A program made the translations under genes and the position numbers. A DNA stretch of 64,000 nucleotides, from contig JAIVFH010000017.1 in the NCBI GenBank assembly GCA_025765595.1, positions 310,001-374,000 on the forward strand, written 5' to 3'. Each line of letters opens with the position of its first letter. The first letter of the stretch is position 1. Under the pieces are notes generated by a model. That model was not told the DNA's origin. It was given only the letters and a program-made list of their open reading frames with translations, and searched no databases. Shown in pieces: positions 36,606 to 48,910 of this stretch. Source of the stretch: Obelidium mucronatum (lineage: Eukaryota > Chytridiomycota > Chytridiomycetes > Chytridiales > Chytriomycetaceae).

Positions 36606-39022
36606 TCACCGCTGGGACTGGTCGGCATCCCACGCATTCAACGTGATACTTTCAAAAGCCTCAAACGGATTGACAACCCCCTTCCCTGCTCGCCCCTTCC
36701 CACCGCTACCAGGAACAGCCGACAGAGCGCCCAACTCGGCCGAAAATGGCCTCCGCAAACCCTTCATCACTTCATCCCGTTCAAAATCAAAGCTTGGACC
36801 CCCCGCCAAATCTTTACCCCCAATGTTTCTAAAGTTTTTCACACTCTCCCCTAGATCCGCATATTGTGTGGGAATAATGGGTGGCTTCATGTTCCGCAGA
36901 AGCGCCCAATTCAAGTCCTTGAAAAAGGGATGGATTTTCACTTCCGACGCTCCTGCTTTGCTGCCGAGACGTTTTGTATCGTCCTTGTGGAGAAGCCGTG
37001 AAATGATTGATTTACAGTTTTTGCTGACTTCTTGGGGTTGTAGTTTGGGTTTTGAAGATGACGAGGCGGCAGCGATTGGACTTGAGGGTGCTACAGGTGC
37101 CGAATTTGAAAACATTCGGTGCTGTTCTGGAGCAGGGAAGACGATTTCATTGTGGATGACGTTGTAGAAGGTTGCATTTCGGTTGGCGCCCTTGAATGGT
37201 GTAGTGCCATACTTGAGGAATTGACGAGGATGTTAGGAAATCAACGGACAAACTCTACGGATACTCACAAGCATCTCAAAAATAAGGATTCCCAAAGTCC
37301 AAAAGTCTACGGCCATGGTGTGCCCATTGCCTCGAATGACTTCGGGGGCAATATATTCTTCTGTTCCGACAAACGAGTTTGTCCGTAAATCAATAGTACA
37401 AGCTCGAGTGTCCACAACGAAATTATTGTCCTTGTTTCCATTATTGAATCCGAATTGGTTGTTGCTGACGGTGGAAGACTTTACAAAGGATGGAGCATTG
37501 GGTGTTTTCGAGGGTTTTGAGAGATCAAAGTCTGTCAACATGATGTGTCCACTTTGGTGCAGGAGAATGTCTTGATCAAATTGAGTTAGTACTTGTTTTT
37601 TTTTGGAAAGATGTGTTGTACTAAACATACTTTCGGGTTTCAAGTCTCTGTAAATGAATCCCATCAAGTGCAGGTACTCTAATGCAGCAACGACTTCGGC
37701 GGCGTAGAATCTCGCTTCTATTTCCAAGAGGCATTTTCCAGGACGCATTTGCAGAGTTCTAGTTTGATGTGTTATTTCGCCGAAAGACGGAGGGTGTAAA
37801 GAGGCGAAAGAAAAATGAATCAATTCATCGCCTTCGGCGATTTCCGCCTATGGTGGACAAGTAAAACAAGAAAGAAGAAGGAATCCATCGCCTATGGCGA
37901 TTAGTGCGATCGCTTTCGGCGATTTGTTCCCTTACCTAAAGAACTCTCCTCCCGAACAATACTCCATGACAAAGTACAAATAATCTTCAGATTGAAAAGA
38001 ATGGTACAGAGTAACAATAAAAGGATGGTTGGCAGTAACCAAAATCTCTTGTTCAGCCAAAACGCGTTTAACCTTGTTTCGTTTCAGCATTTCCTTCTTT
38101 TCAAGAACCTTCATGGCATAAAACTTTTGAGTCTTCTTGTGTCTCTGTTGTTGTTTGTGTTTGTTTTGATATTAATTTGTGTGGTAAATTGGTAAGCAAC
38201 ACAAAAATTTCCATTCAATTTGGAATAAGAGGGAGGGAGATTTGACGGACAGAAAAGATTTCCAACAATGAATAGCAGCTTGCTCAAGATAGAATACACC
38301 AAACGAGCGTTTGGTAGTGTGAATTGAATCGCAATTTAAGGGTCGATGAACCATGTGGATACTTTTGATCGCCACCGCATTCGCAATAAAACAGCTACAC
38401 CACCACCGATCCCAAGGCAAGAGAGACAATAGAAGCAACAAAAAAGAGACAGAAAGAGATAGAAAAGAGACATTGAAACACTCACGACGAGAAAGACACG
38501 GCCGACATCGCCCTTCCCAATCATCTTGATCTTCTGGAAGTGGCTTGGCTGGACCTCGACGTCGCGCGCGCGCAGATGCGAGGCGGAGAAGGTGCGGCGG
38601 ATGTTTGCGGGGGCGGCGGGGCTTGGGTGCGGGTCGACGTCGAGCCACGGCTTTGCGGGGGCGGCAGCGAGCGGGGCGGCGGACAGCGGCTGCAGCGGCT
38701 GGTGGGCTTGCGAGAAGTCTGAGATGGACGCGGACGGCGCAATCGCGAGCTTGCGCGTCGACAGCGCGCGCCGCAGCTTGGCGGACACGGACGGCGTCGG
38801 CGTCGGCGTCGGCGCCCCGCCGGGCTTCTTCAGCGCCAGCGACGACACAAACCGCGCGAACGGACTCTTGGCGGCCGCGGCGTCGGCGCTGCTCTTTCCC
38901 GGCGACTGCGTCGGCGACGGCGCCTGCGCCTGCGGCTGCGAATGCGTCTGCGAATGCGCCGATCCCGTTGCCGACGCTGTGCCAGACGCCGATGTGTTGC
39001 GGATCGGCGGCGACTGCTCCAT
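36606..39022 (-). CDS. AGC-family protein kinase of the FPK1/NRC-2 (flippase kinase) type
   Basis: A fungal Ser/Thr kinase of the phototropin-like AGC branch. In yeast Fpk1 activates plasma-membrane flippases, and in Neurospora nrc-2 affects hyphal growth. The Ser/Pro/Ala-rich N-terminus (start 39022) is GC-rich and disordered. The kinase domain begins [27 protein letters not shown] supplies the catalytic Lys, followed by [12 protein letters not shown] and a catalytic loop YRDLKPEN (split by an intron) then [19 protein letters not shown] roughly 50-residue Asn/Ser-rich insert precedes [20 protein letters not shown], a hallmark of this subfamily. LYGTTPFKG and the tail [14 protein letters not shown] with NFRN follow. 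It stops at 36606. Confidence 0.9.
37827..37923. repeat. Three 15-bp palindromes in a kinase intron
   Basis: ATCGCCTTCGGCGAT (37827-37841), ATCGCCTATGGCGAT (37887-37901) and ATCGCTTTCGGCGAT (37909-37923) are variants of one hairpin unit. They lie in an intron of the FPK1-type kinase. Related pieces (TTTCGCCGAAAG at 37775-37786, CCGCCTATGG near 37845) flank them. Confidence 0.85.
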
Positions 39023-39176
39023 TTCGAGAAGAGAACTTGAAAGGAGGCAGACACAAATCGAAAATCTGAAAAATCAATATCAAAAATGCTTGTTTTCCAC
39101 TTTGCTTTCTACCAATCCAATTTCTATATAATATGTCTAATAAAACTAAAAAATTAAATGATACCCCATAGTCTTC

Positions 39177-41299
39177 CTACTCAGCCTTCTCGGCCAGAAG
39201 GCGCGCTTTTTCAGCCGCTCTTCGCGCGCGGAATCGCGCCAGTTTGCTATCCTCACCCCCGTCTTCTCCACTCTCTCCACCCCCACCGCTACGAGCAGAT
39301 GCTGTTGTGCCAGAAAAACTCTTTGCCCTTCGCAATCCAGTTGCCATCGCTGTTGTGGCAGATGGCTGCTCGAATGCAATTTGTGCAGCAACCGCTAATG
39401 ATGGATGCACATTGGCTCCATCTGCATTCCTGGATGCTGCTACAGGTACAGGTACAACAGTAGGAGGTCCAGGTGTCGGTCGCAAGAATGCTTGCTTCAT
39501 ATGATCTGGCGTTTCAGTGAATGACTCGGCAGACGCTCGACTACCTCCACCACTAGAAAACGGAAGAGGTGCTGCCGGCATTTGCACAACATCCAACGAG
39601 TTGGGAGAACCGCCTCGGTTGTGCTTTTTCTACACAGAGAGACATTTTAATTCGCACAGAAAATAAAAGGGAATCAGCAAGCTTACCGACAGGGTCCGTG
39701 CTAATTTACTAAACATGCCACCCTTTCCTCCAGCCGCCACTCCACCAGTGGTTCCACTTTCATCAGAATCACTCGCCCCAACGACACCTTTCTTTTCCAA
39801 ACTACCTTTTGGAGTACTCGTGTTGCTTTCCATGCTGGATTTCGCCACATTCGGGCCTTCACTTTTCCGTCGCTGCAAATTCAACTTTTTAGGCGGTCCA
39901 AAAGAAACATCCACCACTTCCTCCGTGATGCTCTTTTTCTTCTTTTCCTTCTTCATTCCTCCACCAGCAAAGAACCCTAAATTAGTAGCCGCAGATACTG
40001 CTGCAGCTGGATTCGGTGGAACACTATTATTTCCCTTCTTGGAGGAGGAAAAGGATTTGTTGAATGAAAGTGAAGGTCCAAATCGATTTACGGGACTCGC
40101 TTCACCGACTCCATGCAATGTATGTGGCTGACGATCGTCGCTGCGGATACTCTGTTGTCCACTTTCTTCAGACAAGGTGCTTTCAGCATAGCTCTTGTTT
40201 TGTTGTGGAGGGAATGTGTAGTCTTGCTGCGGAGGAAATGTATATTGTTGTTGGTAGTCATATGAGACATTGTTTTGATGATGATGCTGCTGCTGCTGCT
40301 GCTGCTGCTGGGAATAAAATTGTTGCCGCTGGTGTTCAGAGCTGATTGTTGGTGCCCCGCGTCCGCCGGATGAAGCAATGCTTTCAACAAATGAGTTGGC
40401 CGATGAATTAGGTGGATCCGCAGCAACAGCTGCCACCCCACGAGTGTATTCACCACCAGAGAGTCTCGCATGATGCTGTTCCTGCTGCTGCTGCTGCAAA
40501 AGAAGCTGCTGTTGCTGCGCATGCCCGATTGCAAGACTCACGGTGCGTTCCTTCCGGTTGGGTCGAGCCAAAGAGTCTACTGGGAATGGAACTGCTGTAT
40601 GGTCGCTGCCAGCGGCAGCGGGGATCGAATGGTTCATTGTATTTGTTGGCGATGCTGTCAGGGGGTCGGCGGTATTGAAGGCAGAGAAGTCTGCAACGCT
40701 GGACTTGTTGGCAGTGTTCGAACGACGGGTGTTGAGTGTTGAAATCGGCGGAGCTGTCAGGTCTTGCAGTAGAGACGATCTGATAGGATGAAAATGTTGC
40801 AATGATTTAGTTTGAAAGTAAGGGGGGATAGGTGATGGGGTGGTATCACATGCGAGATGAGTTTTTTTCCTGAGATCAGCCAAAAGCTTACAAAACAACA
40901 AAAAATAACAATGATTCACCTTCGAGGCGGACCTGGAGTAGCTGTTGTAGGCGGTGGATAAGCGGATACAGCAACTCCCTCGTTAACGCTCGCCAGCACA
41001 GAGGAGCCCCTATCGTCAACCGCTGTGGCTCCACTTCCACCACTTCCGCTAGGCATCTGAGAAGGTCTGCCAAGGCTGCCAGCAGCACCTGATGCACCTA
41101 CACCCGAACCGCCCAGCTGGAGGTCTCCAAGCTCGGTGGACTCAAGACTGTCCAATTCACCAACACCAACCATCCCTTTTGACGCTTTGTACCGCAAGAA
41201 CCGCTGGTGGGCACTCAGTCGGCGTTGGGTCCGTTGCGGTTCGGTTGGAATCGATGGTTGGAAGTCGCTTTCTTTTCCTGACGTGTCCAGGTCACTCAT
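39177..41299 (-). CDS. Low-complexity, largely disordered protein with poly-Gln
   Basis: Three exons: 41299 to about 40920, about 40790 to about 39690, and about 39630 to 39177. The start is MSDLDTSGKESDFQ. The N-terminal part has one ordered-looking segment, RRLSAHQRFLRYKASKGM. The middle is Gln-rich (QQQQQLLLQQQ and an eight-Gln run with CAG repeats near 40285-40312), with a tandem repeat TFPPQQDYTFPPQQ. Later segments are KKEKKKKSITEEVVDVSFGP and FSKLARTL. The end is a Glu/Arg/Ala helix (LARFRARRAAEKARLLAEK). I recognise no domain. It could be a scaffold or regulator; its 3' end faces the FPK1-type kinase start on the same strand. Confidence 0.65.
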
Positions 41300-41507
41300 T
41301 TTTCTTTTTCTTTTTTGTGCTGAAACATGCAGTTTTTTAACTGCCAAGTGTTTGGCGTGAGGCGAAAAATCTAATTTGAAGGTTTCACGAAATCTTTTTC
41401 CTGCTTTGTTTATTTTTCACATGTCAAAGATCTTGTAAAAAAATCGATTTGTATGCACAGTGTAATTAAAGCTTCTACCCATTCTACGTATTATTTTTTT
41501 CTAATGA

Positions 41508-43885
41508 CTACTTCTTCTTCTTTTTACCACCACCGCCCTTCTTACCCTTCTTTCCTTTCCCCTTCTTCTTGTCTGGTTCTTCCACAACAACAACAGCGTC
41601 AATCCTCTTCTTGGCCTCCGCCCGCCATTGCACGCTCTTTTCATTCGGGATCCACTCCTTCAACCGCCATTGACCATCCTCATCACCATCATCATCCACA
41701 ATCGTAACATCATCATCATCATCGACAACAACAACAACAGCGTCAACAAGATACTCTTCCCATTCATCGACTTCAATCCCCGTCTCGCAATTCTTCATCA
41801 TTCGCGACCACTCAAAGTCACCGCCCATGCATTTCCATTCATTCATCCACCGTTTATCCCAGGGGATTGAAATGGGGTCTTTTGTTCTCCATAGTGCAGA
41901 CGCAGCAGCGGCAGCAGCTGCAGTGGTCGCAGCAGAGGAAGATGCAGCAGCTGAAGACGAGGGTGATATTGATGTACCAGGTTGAGAGGATACCATTGAT
42001 GGAGACCCAGCCTGTTGTGTCGACACAGTGACCACCAACGAAGCGGGAGATATTGATGTTGCTGTTGCTGCTGTTGCCGTTGCAGCAGTGTTGGAAACGG
42101 TCTCAGCGAGTCGTGGATTCGCAGTAGCAGATGCCGATGAAGACGGACGAGAGACTGGGATCCGTCTGTTTCCGTCTGTTGCAAGGTTTCGAGCGCGTGC
42201 GCTTTGGAGCATTCTCTTTCGGTATGATATGTTGCCGCCGCCGCCGCTGCTACCACCAGGAGGTGCGCTTTGAATGTTTCTCTTGGATCCAGGTGGTTGT
42301 GGTGATGTTGGTGGTTGTGGGGTGAAGGGCTGGAAATGGTCTGTTCCCATGAATGAAGGGGTTCTTCCTGTTCCAAATACGTTGCTGCCGCCCATGAAGG
42401 AGATTGTTCGACCCGATGGTGCCGTGTGGGGTCTTCGCGAAAGTGGGGTTGATGGAGTATATACTTTGGATGGTTTGGGAGTTGGGTTTGTGAGAAGGGG
42501 GTGGCGGAAGTCGATGCTTGTGGCACTACTACTACTGTGGGGGCGGTTTGGTATTGGCGGGAGTCTTGAGAAGGAGGTGGAGATTTTTGAATGCTCAGCG
42601 GCGGAGGAAATTTGTTTCGCATTTATTGAAGGTGTTGGTTGTTTCTTGTCTGTTTGTAATGGAGTTGTTGAGTCCTTCAGGCCTTTGGAGTTTGAAAGTG
42701 TTGGTCTGGATGGCTCGGAATCCACGTCGTCTTGGAAAGTAAAGTAGGGAATAATGTCATAGTATACATTAATCGGAGTAGGCGCGTCTATAAACAACGG
42801 AACTATTGGCGGTGGTGGTTTGGGCTTTTCGACTTTTTTAGGTGCCTTCTTTTTCTTCTTCTTTGCCTTCTTCTTTTTGCCGCCTGCTTCTTCCTCCTTT
42901 CCCTTTTTAGATCCCTTTTTTCCTTTTTCTTCGGATTCTTTTTTTGGTGGTTTTGGGGGTTCTGGCGGTGGCGGCTTGACTGGTTCAGGAGGTGGCACAA
43001 TCACACAGCTTGGACCATTTGGGTTGTACACAAAGCTGTAGGACCCTCCTGCATATGAATTAACTTTGGGGAAGCATTCACGCAGACTCAAGGACGTTTC
43101 TTTAAAGTATTCGAATGGGTCGGCGGTGGCGTCATCATCGAGTCCTTCATCATCAAGAACGATAGACGTTGGTTGTGTGGTCTTTTTTGGAGGGGATGAT
43201 GTATACGAATCCGATGAATCCATCATACTTATCATCATTCCGTTATCAAAATCTTGGTCAGTATTGTAGTGGTCATTGTGTCCGGTGTTTGTTGGTGCAG
43301 CCAAAGATGAAGTCATCGCCGGTTTCGGTTTTGATTGGGGCTCCTTTGATGGTGTAGTTGATTTGAGCATCGTCATTGAAGAGCCAAACATGATATTCTT
43401 TTCCAACGCGTCACTTGGTCGGTATATCGCGATATCGCTTGGAATCACGGACCCCAAGTGTTGTCTTTTCGCAATCTCGATTTGCAAACGTGACAAGGTG
43501 CTCTCTTTGGGTAATGTGACGTAAAAGTCGTGGGGATCTATTTCGATTTGGCGTACGCGGAAGCAAACATGTGTGTTTTCTCTTTCAAATGCAAGCTGTT
43601 CTTTTTTTTATAAAAAGAAGAAAAATAATAATAAATTAATTGATGATCTCATCATTCTTGTTTTTTTTTTTCACTATACTTTGCCTTTTCGCGGATAGAA
43701 ACTGCTTGAGCGTCGTATTCTAGTTGCGCCTCTTCCCCGACTTTCCCGTTGAATCGAAAGGGTCCCAAGTAGATTGGCCCTTTACGATCAAAGTAGCTTG
43801 GCAATTTGACCTTGATTTTTTTCCCTTTCCCTTTTCCCTTCTTCTTGGAACCGCCACTGCCTGCACTTGCTTTCTTTTTTGCCAT
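41508..43885 (-). CDS. Unknown protein with conserved-looking N-terminal domain and Lys-rich, disordered remainder
   Basis: Exon 1 (start 43885, MAKKKASAGSGG) encodes PSYFDRKGPIYLGPFRFNG and a helix with REKAKYSEK. After an intron near 43600-43660, exon 2 continues QLAFERENTHVCFRVRQIEI, DPHDFYVTLPKESTLSRLQI and SDIAIYRPSD, which could be a beta-grasp/ubiquitin-like fold. Pro/Lys tracts follow (EPVKPPPPEPPKPPKK). A second compact region has IPYFTF, and a long Ser/Pro/Ala-rich stretch leads to WDKRWMNEWKCMGGDFEWSR and a final poly-Lys tail. Lys-rich linkers with small conserved islands are common in flagellar proteins, but I do not recognise this one. A 41-base A-run (43937-43977) lies about 50 bp upstream of the start. 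Confidence 0.6.
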
Positions 43886-43935
43886 GAATTTTCAGTCTGG
43901 GGTTGGGATTTACGCGTTTTCAATTGTTGGATTTC

Positions 43936-43936
<1 letters not shown>

Positions 43937-43977
<41 letters not shown>
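43937..43977 (+). repeat. Poly(A)41 tract
   Basis: An uninterrupted run of 41 A between the unknown Lys-rich gene and the TBC gene. On the minus strand it is a T41 run just upstream of the start at 43885. Confidence 0.95.
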
Positions 43978-43978
<1 letters not shown>

Positions 43979-44080
43979 GAACGTCCTATGTCAATCTATG
44001 TAATTATATATTCCCTCTCAATTAAAACGAGCAAGAAGGTAGGTAAAACATTGTAATGAAAACAGACACACCAACACACA

Positions 44081-47000
44081 TCATTGTGTCAAACTCAACT
44101 TCGACACCCTTTCAAAAAACTGGACAAATACACTTTGACTCAACACAGCCAACAAAAACTCATTGAAACTAAGTCTGAATTCAGTTGGCGCGGCGGCGGC
44201 TGAAGACGCTCGAGAATGTGTCGCACTACCAAGGGCTTGAGCCGAACTTTGTCGCACAACCACTGGATGCGGCAAAGTAACGCGAGGTTCCAAGGATGAT
44301 ACGCTTCGAAGAAGCGGGGCTGGTGGAGCTGGCATTTTCAGTGACCCGATATCCCCTAGCCCTTCCCCTTCATCGTCTTCTTCCAAAGCCACAACCAGTT
44401 TGCTTTGTTCTGCAACCCGTTTGGATCCAGTCCCCCCATTTGCGCCAAAATCATTCGATGCAGCTGTACTACCACCCACTCCCTTATTCGCTCCCAGCTT
44501 CAATGCAGAATTAAGGAAAGAACTCACAGCCCGCATGTACTCTTCATCATCTTCACCGCCACTACCGCCACCACCACCCGTCTGTTTCCCCGCCTTCTCA
44601 AACATTTCTAACATGGAATCCATTACAGCCTTTAACTCAGCCTTATCCAAGAACCCATCAAATGCAAATCAAACAAAAATCGTAAACGCGTGTTGAGCGG
44701 CTGCTTCAGCATGATATCAAGTGTGTGTACTATAGACGCCAAGTCTACGACATATGAAAGCTCAGTATCCGATGCATTCTTTCTTTCGCCAGCCGTTCCA
44801 CCGCCTCCACTGGTCTTCATGTAGTCGGCACCCATACCACCTTGAGGCGCTGCTCGGTTGGCATGGAATGAACTGTAGTTGAAGGATGAATAGAAGTAGA
44901 CTCGATCCGCAAGTGATATGTGAACATCTGCCAAATTTGAAGTGCCAGATGCTATTGACACAGTGGAATCCATTCGTGCCATACTCGAAGACCCAGTTGT
45001 GGAACTCCGTGAAGCAGACAATCCTCGCGGAATATTCAAGTTTGGCAACGTCAAATTGCCTGCTGTTGTTTTCGGATGGGTGGTGGGTTTGGATGACCGC
45101 AATGGTGGTAGTGGTTGTACAGAGTGGAGGATGGTTGGGTTCGACTTCCATGGACTCACTCTTGCAAATACTTTCCTAAAGTCGGAGAGTTTGATGCTTT
45201 TTGCAGCAGCCGGGTTTGATTCATTGGTGGACGACGATGAGGGAGCTGTCGCTGAGTTGTCCGCAGTTCCAGGCAATGTCTGTCCACGGCGTTTCCGTGA
45301 AACCAGTCCCCAAGCTCCAGCATTGATCAACAATGCCCTTAACGCATCTTCTTCACGCTTTTCTTCCTGAACGCGGGCATGGACTGAAGCCGTGGCAGGA
45401 CATAATGGAGCCATCAAGGCAAGTTCAGTCTCCTCATTGGCAAACTCCAAGACCCGAAGACAATCATAAACAACCGCCACTTCATCAAACGATAACCCAA
45501 CCTGCTCCTCCAATGACCGAATCTGACTCTTTCGCGAACTATTCTCCATTTGATGGACCACTTTCAGTCTATGCTTCGACCTCAATCCTTCAATCAGTTC
45601 CACAGTGATGGAATTCGCAAAAGAATAAGCAACATTCAAGAGGAGTGTGAACAACTTTCGTCCCGTCAATTCACCCACATCAGGGCGGTATTATGACTTC
45701 CTTCTTTGGGTTGAGTTCATCGGAAGAACTTATGTCTTCTGTGGTGTCCTTGACTGCAAGCCGCTCGAAAAAGTCTTTGATGATTTGGACAAACAAATCA
45801 TCATCCCTCCCGCGAGTTATCAACTTCCTTCTCATTGATTTTTAAAATGGCTAAAGCGATCCAAAATAGAAATTTGGGGCCGTCTAGAAAGACACCGTCC
45901 AAGATTTGGATAGCCACAGGGAGGGCCACATTGTTTAGGAAAAGGCAAACAAACCATGGCACAGATATTGTGCTCAAATCCATATACAATTTATCCATGT
46001 GCGCGGCAAGGTTGGGAAGATGGGATTTTACAAGACTAGTGAATACGGACTGATCAATTACAGAGCCAACAAGAGTCTTGGTGTAATGGTCGGGAAGAAC
46101 TCGTTCTACAAGACCGCCTAAAAAAAGTCTCAAACGTTTGAACATGGACAAAAACCAGGGCAGCAGACATACATAACATCCAAAACGCATCCTCCTCTTT
46201 CATGTACAGCATCATTACGGCGGAAATAATATTTAAAGCCTGAGCATATCCAATGGTCAAATTCCTCCAAGAATACGATGTTAGAATCCTTCTAAGTGCG
46301 TCAATACCAATCTTTGACTGATAGGCAGGGTGTTCGGGTAGAGATCTTCGAACGTCTTTTTCAATCTCTTCCATGAAAGGGGATGGAATCCCAATATGAT
46401 CTTGCACTAGTTTTGAATAGTAATTGGGTTCTGGTCGTACAGTGCCACGACCCAGAACAGAGCATCCTGCAAATCAGAAAAAAATGAGATTTATATGCCT
46501 CATTTCGATATTTTAGTAAAAAATACATACCAGAAGCTTCCTCTTAATCGATGGGGAACTCCATTAGTCCTGCACCAACATCTCCCGCAAAACTTTAAAG
46601 TCCTTAAACATGCAAGCATCCCTCCCATACGAATTAAAATATTCCATCCAAATCACTCTCCCTGCTTCCTCCTGCTTCATGGTTCGATCAATCTCAGGAT
46701 CTCCATCTGGGTATGTGTAACCACCCTCCTTCCACTCCCTCTCAAACAAAAACTTCAATCCAATCAATACAAAACCCTCTTTGGAAATCCACTGCGCATC
46801 TCCACTTGCATTAGAAATCCCATGGCCAATCTTGCCCACTTCATGCAAATTTTGATTCCCACTACTTGCTCCAGAAATGGATCCCCGGTGGTTCAAGTTT
46901 CCAATCATTCCTTCCCCCAAAAATAGATCCCCCAAGCCAGCACTTTTAACTCCACGGTTTAACAGCTCGACAAATGTGTCGCGTCGTCCGGCTCCAGCAA

Positions 47001-48871
47001 TTCGAAACCCAACATTCACGACCATTCTTTAGATATATGGAAACCCATCCGTTTCCAGAGCCCGCAGGCAGCGGCAGCGGCAGGCTGTATTCGGGCTGTT
47101 GGTGCCGCCTCCAGATGCAATAGAGCTCACAATTTTCGCAACGCCTTGCGGTTGGCCATGGTAATGTAGTTTGTTTGTGAATCGCTCCTATTGATTGAAA
47201 AGGAATTGCAAACGTAATGGATGGAGGCAATTCTGAGATGGGGAAAATGAGAGAAGGAAGCGCTTTGGTGCGGCGCCGACATGTTATTGGCAGCATGTTT
47301 GGCCGCTATACCAGTGCCGACAAATGTAAAGAAGGATTGAGAGAGGTAAATGACCCCAGTGTATGTTTGGTTGGCGGTCTTTTGGAAAAATGTGCATTGC
47401 AGCTCCGTGAGAGTGATTGTTTCTGATAAAGGAAGGGCAAAGAGAGTGCGGAATTCGAGATTTTTAAGTTGCGCTTCAAGTGCGTCTGTTGTTGAGCAGG
47501 TAGCTGGGTTTGTGTGGGAATAATGAAGGAGAGACAGAGTCGTATTTGTGGCTGGCTTGTAAAGAGTTGGAGACGGTGGAATGATGGGAGAAATTGGGTT
47601 ATTACTGTCGTTAAAGTCAATTGGGGCTGAAGCAGATATTGGCGAGGTCAAGTCAACGACAGACGCGCGCATAGCTGAAAAATCTTCCTCATCCAGCTCC
47701 TCCCGTTCCCCTCCTTCTTCAAAATCATCATTTTTGGATCGAGAATAGTTGCCGTTCCCACCGGCTCCGCTGCCGCCTCCACCACCACTTGCCAAATCAC
47801 CATTGGCGTTGGATTTCGCAAACATATCAGAAGTCGCAATAAGTGAAGTTTCTGCACCCTTCACGAGGCGGTTCATGGCTGAATCACAAAGTGCTGATAA
47901 TATCCGGAATATGTCTTTGCGAGAAAAGTACAGCGAAAAGTAGAACTATGAACAGCAAGATGTCAGTCCGATAATATCAGCCAGGGACACTACAAACAGT
48001 CTTTTCGCCTTTATCTCCAACTGATATAGTTATGCCATCTGGGGCTAAAACACCTTTTGCTCCAGCTAAATCAACAGAAAAGACTTCCTTGAATGCTATA
48101 CAAACGACATCGGTGGATTCCGTTGAGTGAAATGCCGTGTAGTTTCTTGTTATTGACAAAGTTCCACGTACAGAGCTCGTTTCAGATGGCCAATAACTAC
48201 ATGCATATGCTGTTATACAAAACATTAAAACGAAGCCGTTTATGACATTGAATTTGGTGCACATAATTACAATTTAGAATTGTTTCCGTTTGCAATTCTG
48301 GGAATATTGAGCTCAGGGCAGCATGCAGTTCGGCAGCCTTCACCTGCGCACCGTTTTCGCGTGGATCTAATAGGGGGTTTGATCAAACCGCGCTCCGACA
48401 GACTGGCAACAAGTTACCCGCGACTTCTTCAGTGATTTCTTCGAATTGTTTGAGCAGAATCCTGTCGAGATCCACGATCTGATGCGTGCCGTCGGTGTTG
48501 AGGACGCGCTTTCCCGACGCGGCCTCCCACTCGAGCAGCTGCGGCGCCGTCAGCGAGCCTCAAAGCAAAGCAGCACAGAGCCGCAAAGAGAGACGCACCT
48601 TGGCCAGCAGGTTGTGTTCGACCCAGTTCCAGTCTTCGTGGATTTCGTCGAACGACGCGCCGACGGCCACAACGAAGCTCTTTTTGGCGCAGCGCAGAAG
48701 AATGCGGAATTCCTTGCTGGCCGCCGCTGCCGCTGGCGCCGCCGCTGCGCCGAAGAAGAAGCCGAGGCCCGCCGCCGCCTTCTTCTGCTGCAGCGCAAAG
48801 TGGTGGTTTCCCGCCTTGTCGGTCCACTCGCCGCCGCCAAAGAGCGACGTGTCGATGGGCTTGATGAACAT
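44081..48871 (-). CDS. TBC1D8/TBC1D9-type RabGAP (GRAM-GRAM-TBC-EF-hand)
   Basis: A Rab GTPase-activating protein. The N-terminus (GEWTDKAGNHHFALQQKK, then RILLRCAKKSFVVAVG and HEDWNWVEHNLL) matches the TBC1D9 leader. A first GRAM domain (GTLSITRNYTAFHS, about 48150) is followed by FYFSLYFSRKDIFRIL. A second GRAM has FRTLFALPLSETITLTEL and GVIYLSQSFFTFVG (about 47300-47440). The TBC domain includes DVRRSLPEHPAYQSKIGIDA, LRRILTSYSWRNLTIGYAQA (IxxxDxR-equivalent and YxQ-like motif IGYAQALN) and ILDGVFLDGPKFLFWIALAI. LNTRLRFLFDLHLMG, an EF-hand-like KAELKAVMDSMLEMF and a final EFLLAVLSQSVFVQFFERV reproduce the TBC1D9 tail. It stops at 44081. Confidence 0.85.
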
Positions 48872-48910
48872 GTTGCGTTGTGTTTTTTTATTTTATTTCG
48901 TTTAATTTAA

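Noticed and set aside
38530..39020. GC islands as recent horizontal transfers
   Set aside because: Each island continues in frame into an AT-rich fungal gene body, which argues for compositional change within native genes.
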